Shown here in pieces: positions 58,778 to 64,000 of a stretch of DNA of 64,000 bases. The notes below the pieces were generated by a model. The model did no database searches, had not been told where the DNA came from, and worked only from the letters and a program-made list of their open reading frames with translations. Positions within the stretch are counted from its first letter, which is position 1; each line of letters opens with the position of its first letter. Source of the DNA: Camellia lanceoleosa. Taxonomy: Eukaryota > Streptophyta > Magnoliopsida > Ericales > Theaceae. Location of the stretch: contig CM045758.1 of the NCBI GenBank assembly GCA_025200525.1, positions 1,364,001 to 1,428,000 on the forward strand. The letters are read 5' to 3'. The position numbers and the translations under genes were made by a program.

Positions 58778-59764
58778 TCAAAATAAGAGCTTTTGGTCGA
58801 AATATCTAATTGAAAATATCTGCCACAGTGTATAGCAAAATATCTGTCAAAAATCTGGATTCTGGGCACTTTTGGCCGGCCGGCACTCTTTTGTGCCGGT
58901 CGGATATCTTTTGTGCCGGTCGGCAATCGGTAAGGTGAAAAGTGCCGGTGGATGTCCAGATTGAAGCCCCGGAAGTTAGCTTTCCAATGGCGCAAACCTT
59001 GCATTAAAATTCCTCCTGTAGAAAAAGTTATGCCAGTTTCCGTAAAGCCGCGCAGATTCGGTCCAACCGGACTTCAACCAACCATATCTCCTCCCCCCGG
59101 ATTTGGACTTAGGAGATTCTTGAGTGAAAAATGAAGCCCCGAAAGTAAGGTTTCCAATGGTGGTGGCCCCATATTTTAATTCTTCTTGTACAAAGAGTTA
59201 CGCCTGTTTAGGAAGCCGCAGACTTTTCTCCTTCCCGGATTCATGCTGAAACACTCCCAAACTAGTTTTCTCCCCTCTTCTCCTCTTTTCTTCAACTTCA
59301 AACCCCTAAGTAAGGTGTTTTGAAAGATTTTTCAAAGATTTCATCTCTCTTTCATTTATCTCCCCTTTGTCCTTGCTCGGTTTACCGAAAAGTGCACAAT
59401 TTACCGAAATGCGAGCGTCGGAACATCGTGGGAATTTTACTTCAAAAATGTTTTGAAAGAGAGGGTTTTAAGGTCTAAAAACCATCCAAAATAGCTTTGA
59501 TTCAAAATGGGGTGTGAAGTTGAGATTCGCCTCTCTCCTTGCCGAAGAAACTGAACCTGTGCACTGCACACCTTTCTCCAACAAGTAAACCATCAGTAGT
59601 GCCCAAGTCTTAAGGGCGGTCAAAAATGGGGTGTCTACATAGTGTTTTAGTGTTAGATGCCAAGTTAGTTAGCAAAAAATGAGTAATTTTGCGTCACAAT
59701 CGAGTTATTATTACAGTCTATAAAGTTATCAAATGTTATTTTACAAGACATTTTTTTAGATGGT

Positions 59765-60020
59765 GAAAGTATAGACTAACTATAAAGAATCAGCAGCCTC
59801 TCTAAGAGTATGTGTTGACAACTTAGTTGGAACATCTTCTATCCATACTTATTGAAAACTATTACGTCTTGCCATTCTAGCCAACTCATGGGCCAACATA
59901 TTACCTTTCATGTTCACATGATTGGCTTTAAATTGTCAAAATTGCCTACTTATCAATGCCACTTGTTGCAAAATATGATCGTATGTTGAAAGAGAATTTG
60001 CTTTACCATTTTAGATAGAG
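59765..60020 (-). pseudogene. LINE-type RNase H fragment
   Basis: Minus-strand translation with stops reads GKANSLSTYDHILQQVALIS, FKANHVNMKGNMLAHELARM and ARRNSFQ. The N-x-x-A-H-x-L-A-R-x-A block is the last conserved part of plant LINE RNase H domains. It continues IEDVPTKLSTHTLREA. The fragment is unrelated in sequence detail to the one at 23113. It lies between the solo LTR and VHA-H. Confidence 0.6.
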
Positions 60021-60489
60021 CCATCAGCGACATTTGAATACATTTATTCACTGTTTAAATTAACAAACATTGAACACATGCTTTTAGATCTTACTTTTAT
60101 CACTTTTTGTTACATAATACTCACTTTAACACATTGTTTATCACTATAATATAGTTGTTCTAAGACTAAAGTAAAACGACTATGCAAATGGTTTATAAAT
60201 GTAACAATAATACTAATAGAATATATATTTTAATATAAAAGAAATAATATATATTTATTAATATGACGATTAACAAATTAGTGATGGAAATTAGGGTAAG
60301 TATTGTATGAATTAAAATTTAAGAAAGTAGAGTGTAATTATGTCATATATACAGGCTTTGTGTAAATTTTTTAAATTTAAAGGGAAGTGAGTGTAATTTA
60401 ACCAAAAAGATATATGTATGCATTTACATATATTTCATATTATGCAGAGGCTATCGACTCGCGCATCTCCTGGAATTCTCACAATGCCA
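60021..60489. other. Upstream region of VHA-H
   Basis: About 470 bp of AT-rich sequence before the VHA-H start. TTATGCAG at 60441-60448 could be the acceptor of a 5' UTR intron, followed by AGGCTATCGACTCGCGC as leader. No clear TATA box. Confidence 0.35.
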
Positions 60490-62699
60490 ATGGATCATGC
60501 CGAGTTAACTACCGAGCAGGTAATCAATATATTTCTACACACATATGTACATACGTATATTCGCTGAATTATTTCTTAGCTTTTTAGTTTTGATTTTGAT
60601 TTTGATTTTTGTTCTGGTGTAATTTGAGTTTTACATCAGTTGATTCATCGTGTAGTATGCTTAAGGTTTGGATTTGGATTTGGATCTGATTTCTCTTTCT
60701 TCCTAACTTCATTGGCTGTCTACTAAACGCTATAATACACATGGGATTCAATTTTATTGACAATGAGAGACTACAGAAAATATAAATGAATCACGTATTG
60801 ATCCCCCCAAAACAAAACGAAATGTGTTGTCGAAGAGAATTCTGTACTAGGAGAATTATATGCAGAAGAAATTGTGCTACCAACAATTACAAGTTAGTAA
60901 TAGTAATACTGTAAAGATTTTAATCCTTTTTTAGATAGATCATACTCTTATTTATTTTCTTATTTTCTGATAAGTATATTCAAAAAGGGTGCAAGAATAA
61001 AGGATTTGAATTATTCTTTTCAGTAAATTGAGGGAAATTGTAAATTTTGTGATGCTATTCTGGGCATTTTGCCCACATTGGATGCCACTAAGGAAAAAAC
61101 TTTAGATGAGCTATTGAGTTTGTTTTGAAGATAGCGGGTTGCAGTTTCATTTACACATAAATTAATGAAGGCTTACTGCAAACTCGTGCCATGCAGATTT
61201 ATCTGGATTTACTTTATGAAATCCGGCTACTTTCATAATTTATTGGCAGTTTTGTTGTTTGTCATATCATCAATGCTAATGGTTTCCATTCAACCCTAAA
61301 AAATTCCTACAAAATGTAGAGTGGTGGTACTCAAATCCAGGTCACTGGCTGTAATGGAAGACAACTAACCACCTAATCCCACTGATTATGCCGAGACTTG
61401 AGAGTGTTTCAATATAGTCAAATGCATAGATGAAGGTGTCGTTGACTAGAAATTTAGATATTGTGCTCCCGTGTTCTTGCTCAGACATTTTTATTCCCTA
61501 AGAACGTTGTGAGAGTGCTTAGCTTCCAATTGCAAAAGTGGTTAGTTGCGTGCTTTGAAAAATAAAATTTTGAGAGCATTTTGAAACACTTGTTGTGGTT
61601 TAAATAAGATAATTTATGTTCCTGATTCGTCATTGTGTAGACATTAAGGTGTTGGTGGGAAACTAGGATACCATTTTATCATCCATCTGGATTGTTATTG
61701 TATCTCACTTTGTAAATAGTCGCTTTTTTTTTTTTTCAACTTATGTGGTGTATAATGGCTTTTGGGTTATAGCTGTATTTTTCAGTTTAATGATCAGCAA
61801 ATAAAATACAAGTATTTTTTCAATCTGTTACAAACATTTATGCATTTACAGGAGGCTAACAGGATTATTTGGTTATTTGTTGTTCTGTATTCAAGGTTCT
61901 CAAGAGGGATATCCCATGGGAGACATACATGACAACTAAGTTGATCACAGGAACTGGCCTTCAGCTGTTAAGACGTTATGATAACAGATCAGAAAGTCAC
62001 CGAGCAGCATTGCTGGATGATGTAATGTTGCATTGTCATTTCTGCCTTAGTGCTTGAGATGAATATCATTGTCATCATTACTTTTTGTTCCAACTCTTGA
62101 TCAAATCCCATCACTACTTTCCTGTTTTGCTAGTCTAAAGCTGATTGTAATTACATGATGTGATAGCTTGCAGTTATCGAGGCCATGGCCATATTGGCAG
62201 GTTATGTCTTACTTTGTACAAAAGTATCGTGAAATTAAATTGTTAGAGAGCAGCTTCACATTAGATTTTGTCATTCAATCATATTCTTTTAAGGCCTCAA
62301 TGATGTATTTGTTGCTAAATGCTCTTTAGATGGCAACACCTTCAATATTCAATAAGATCCCTGAGGAGAATTTTTTAGCTGATTTACAATGAAGAAGTAA
62401 TCTCGTGAATACTTCTGTTGATGTTGACAAGTTGAAGAAATTGTGACAGGATGGTCCAGCTTATGTTCGTGTGTTCATTAGCACATTACGTGACATATTC
62501 AAGGAAGAAACAATAGAATATGTTCTGTCTTTAATTGATGAAATGCTTACAGGTACTGGGGAATATTTCAGCTTTAATTATGAATGAAATTCAATTAACT
62601 GACTTAGTATTTTTTTTTGGTGGCAGCAAACTCAAAAAGAGCACGATTATTTCATGATAAGTCTCTTGCAAATGAAGATACTTATGAACCTTTCTTAAG
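60490..62699 (+). CDS. VHA-H: V-type proton ATPase subunit H, first four coding exons
   Basis: Exons: 60490-60519, 61896-62021, 62450-62552 and 62627-62699, all with GT/AG introns and phases 0, 0, 1 and 2. They translate to [10 protein letters not shown], then [20 protein letters not shown] and [22 protein letters not shown], then [20 protein letters not shown], and [26 protein letters not shown] recognise this as the N-terminus of plant VHA-H (Arabidopsis starts MDQAELSIEQ and continues [12 protein letters not shown]). Subunit H belongs to the cytosolic V1 sector and couples ATP hydrolysis to proton pumping at vacuole and endomembranes; it also silences free V1. I chose the ATG at 60490 rather than 60484 because it fits the Arabidopsis start. 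No stop or frameshift is seen. The remaining exons (the full protein is about 450 residues) lie beyond 64000. Confidence 0.9.
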
Positions 62700-63665
62700 G
62701 TTGGTATCCTTTAATAGTCACTGAACTCTAATATTGGTGTATCTGAGTATCAGATGCTTTGGTTGTGATATTTATTTATTTAGTTGATAGCTTTCTCGCC
62801 CCTCACTCCTTCCTGTGAAATCCTCAACCTAGTATCTCACAAAATAATCTATCACTGTATTGCAATGTCATGGAATTCTGTCCTTCTGTAGTGCAACTTC
62901 GATAATTCTTATATTGTTTTCTAATTTTCCTTCACTTCTTGAGTGCACTCTCCTTATTATGTCTTGGTGATTCAGTGGTGCTCCCAGAAATTATTGCTTC
63001 AAACTTTCTTAAATATGATGTGGGTGGTAATTATTATATTATGTTTTGAAGAGACTTTATTTTTAATTTTTCACTTTTGCACCATTTGCTTTTGTTTATC
63101 ATTGTGGACTTTGGCCAGTGTTTTTTTTTTCTCCATTAGTATATGCCCACATTTTGATGGACCTGGCATGGTCTCTTCTTTTTTCATTTTCAGTACAGGC
63201 TGATTTTGAGCCTGCCTGAGGTTGAGTGGGATAGGTTTCTTGAATGAGATTCTGACTGAATGGGTTTGCCAAATGGTTTGTGTTTTTAAATGAGCAGCTT
63301 CTGTTCTTTTTTATTTTTTTATTTTATATATATATATAATATTTTTATTTGTTTTTTTCATTAGTGAGTGACATATTTTGAGTAAGTTAATAGTGCTGCC
63401 AGTTATATATGCATCTTTATATTGTTGCCTATTTTGCATGTGTTTCTCTGCTTGCTCTCTATCAGTCATTCATCTATTAAATGCATACCTGTTTTGCATC
63501 TGTTTTCTGTACTCATTTATTTTTTTGGTTGGCAATAATAAATTTTGTTAATGAAAGGAAGAAATAAGGAGAAATACACATTCAAGGAGGACAGGAAGTC
63601 CACCAAATAGAAAATAAAAAGAAACAAAAATTACATATCACACAACTTGCAAATCTCTATTCATC

Positions 63666-63682
63666 CCCCCCCCCCCCCCCCA
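63666..63682. repeat. Poly-C tract
   Basis: A run of about 16 C followed by AATCCCC and A-rich sequence, inside VHA-H intron 4. Length is a likely site of assembly error. Confidence 0.9.
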
Positions 63683-63855
63683 ATCCCCAAAAAAAAGAAA
63701 AAAGGAGTGCTGCTATTAGCACCTACCAAAATTCTTTGGACCCCAACTCTAAACCCTAAATTTTAATAATATTTTTTTGGACACCTCACTTATTACCAAA
63801 TCTACCCATATTCACAATGAAATGCACACCCACCTGAATCCATTCCAATTCCCTC

Positions 63856-64000
63856 TCTTCTCTCTCTCTCTCTCTCTCCTCATTAGTGATGTCTCTTCTC
63901 TCTCTTTTCTCTCACTCTCTCAAAACCCCTTTTGTTCATATGAGAAAGTGAAGATTTTTCTCTCTCTTCTCTCTCTTCTCTCTCTCTCTCTCTCTCAAAA
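63856..64000. repeat. (CT)n-rich microsatellite at window edge
   Basis: Runs of CT and CTCTT (63856-63879, 63893-63930, 63958-63996) separated by short unique phrases. It continues beyond the window. Confidence 0.9.

Larger units (their letters stand above)
55529..59639 (-). mobile_element. Solo Tat-type LTR, 4111 bp
   Basis: On the minus strand it starts TGTAGACACCCCATTTTTGA (59639) and ends GGGCGTGTTGCA (55529). It is flanked by a perfect 5-bp duplication TAGTG at 55524-55528 and 59640-59644. It is the same family as the LTR at 18224-21541 but longer, partly owing to tandem repeats. It has a TATA box, a splice-donor-like AAGG/GTAAGT and two clusters of CCGGC phrases (56803-56888, 58873-58948). 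No coding sequence is recognised inside. Confidence 0.88.
62700..64000 (+). other. VHA-H: VHA-H intron 4, start only
   Basis: Begins with the donor GTTGGT at 62700. No following exon (expected to read like LLWKGNWFIQEKSCKI) is visible up to the window end, so the intron is at least 1.3 kb. It carries transposon-like material from about 63520, including a poly-C tract and CT repeats. Confidence 0.6.

Noticed and set aside
61869..62057. Single open frame including VHA-H exon 2 as a stand-alone gene
   Set aside because: Only VLKRDIPW to LLDD (61896-62021) is conserved, and it is bounded by a consensus acceptor and donor. It is an internal exon.
1..64000. tRNA, rRNA or organellar genes
   Set aside because: None recognised. 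Only short primer-binding matches to tRNA-Met and tRNA-Asp occur next to LTRs.

Overview
The window is nuclear DNA from a flowering plant, most likely a eudicot. It is AT-rich and dominated by plant LTR retrotransposons. The only gene that looks intact as far as it is visible has plant-type introns and encodes V-ATPase subunit H. Species cannot be told from the sequence. Almost everything else is transposable-element debris, nested several layers deep.

Region 1-21541 is one decayed Ty3/gypsy element of the Tat/Ogre type in + orientation. It holds a protease remnant, a G-patch-like linker, reverse transcriptase, RNase H, a second archaeal-type RNase H, integrase, two genes on the OPPOSITE strand related to the plant mobile domain (PMD) class, an 81-bp minisatellite, a purine-rich primer site and a 3.3-kb 3' LTR. 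Its protease was split by a solo LTR (1312-6626, TSD GGGTT), itself split by another solo LTR (3707-6074, TSD CACCT). A related Tat LTR in minus orientation occupies 1-1104.

Region 21542-33518 is a mosaic: an LTR-like piece, a LINE-type RNase H fragment, two copies of an Athila-like LTR, a small gag-only retroelement with a 261-bp LTR, and a solo LTR with TSD GTCTG. Region 33519-43329 is a Mutator-like element (46-bp imperfect TIR, perfect 9-bp TSD TATTTTGAT) that carries a PMD gene instead of a visible transposase. That gene contains a 577-bp tandem duplication, and the element was later hit by a solo LTR (39862-42483, TSD CCCAA). It sits at the edge of a pentatricopeptide-repeat (PPR) pseudogene (43339-44657, minus).

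Region 44700-50041 holds a T-rich tandem array inside weak terminal inverted repeats and an ~0.8-kb imperfect palindrome. A decayed but end-to-end Ty1/copia element follows (50042-55366), then a 4.1-kb solo Tat LTR in minus orientation (55529-59639, TSD TAGTG) and a LINE RNase H relic. The first four coding exons of V-ATPase subunit H start at 60490 and the gene runs off the right edge.

The functional content visible here is therefore VHA-H. The most interesting material is the recurrent association of PMD-type genes with two unrelated transposon classes, the antisense two-gene block in the Tat element, conserved splice-donor-like sites and GGCCGG phrases in Tat LTRs, and LTR families that each carry their own minisatellites. 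Coding claims come from reading translations by eye; family names rest on remembered motifs, not on database searches.
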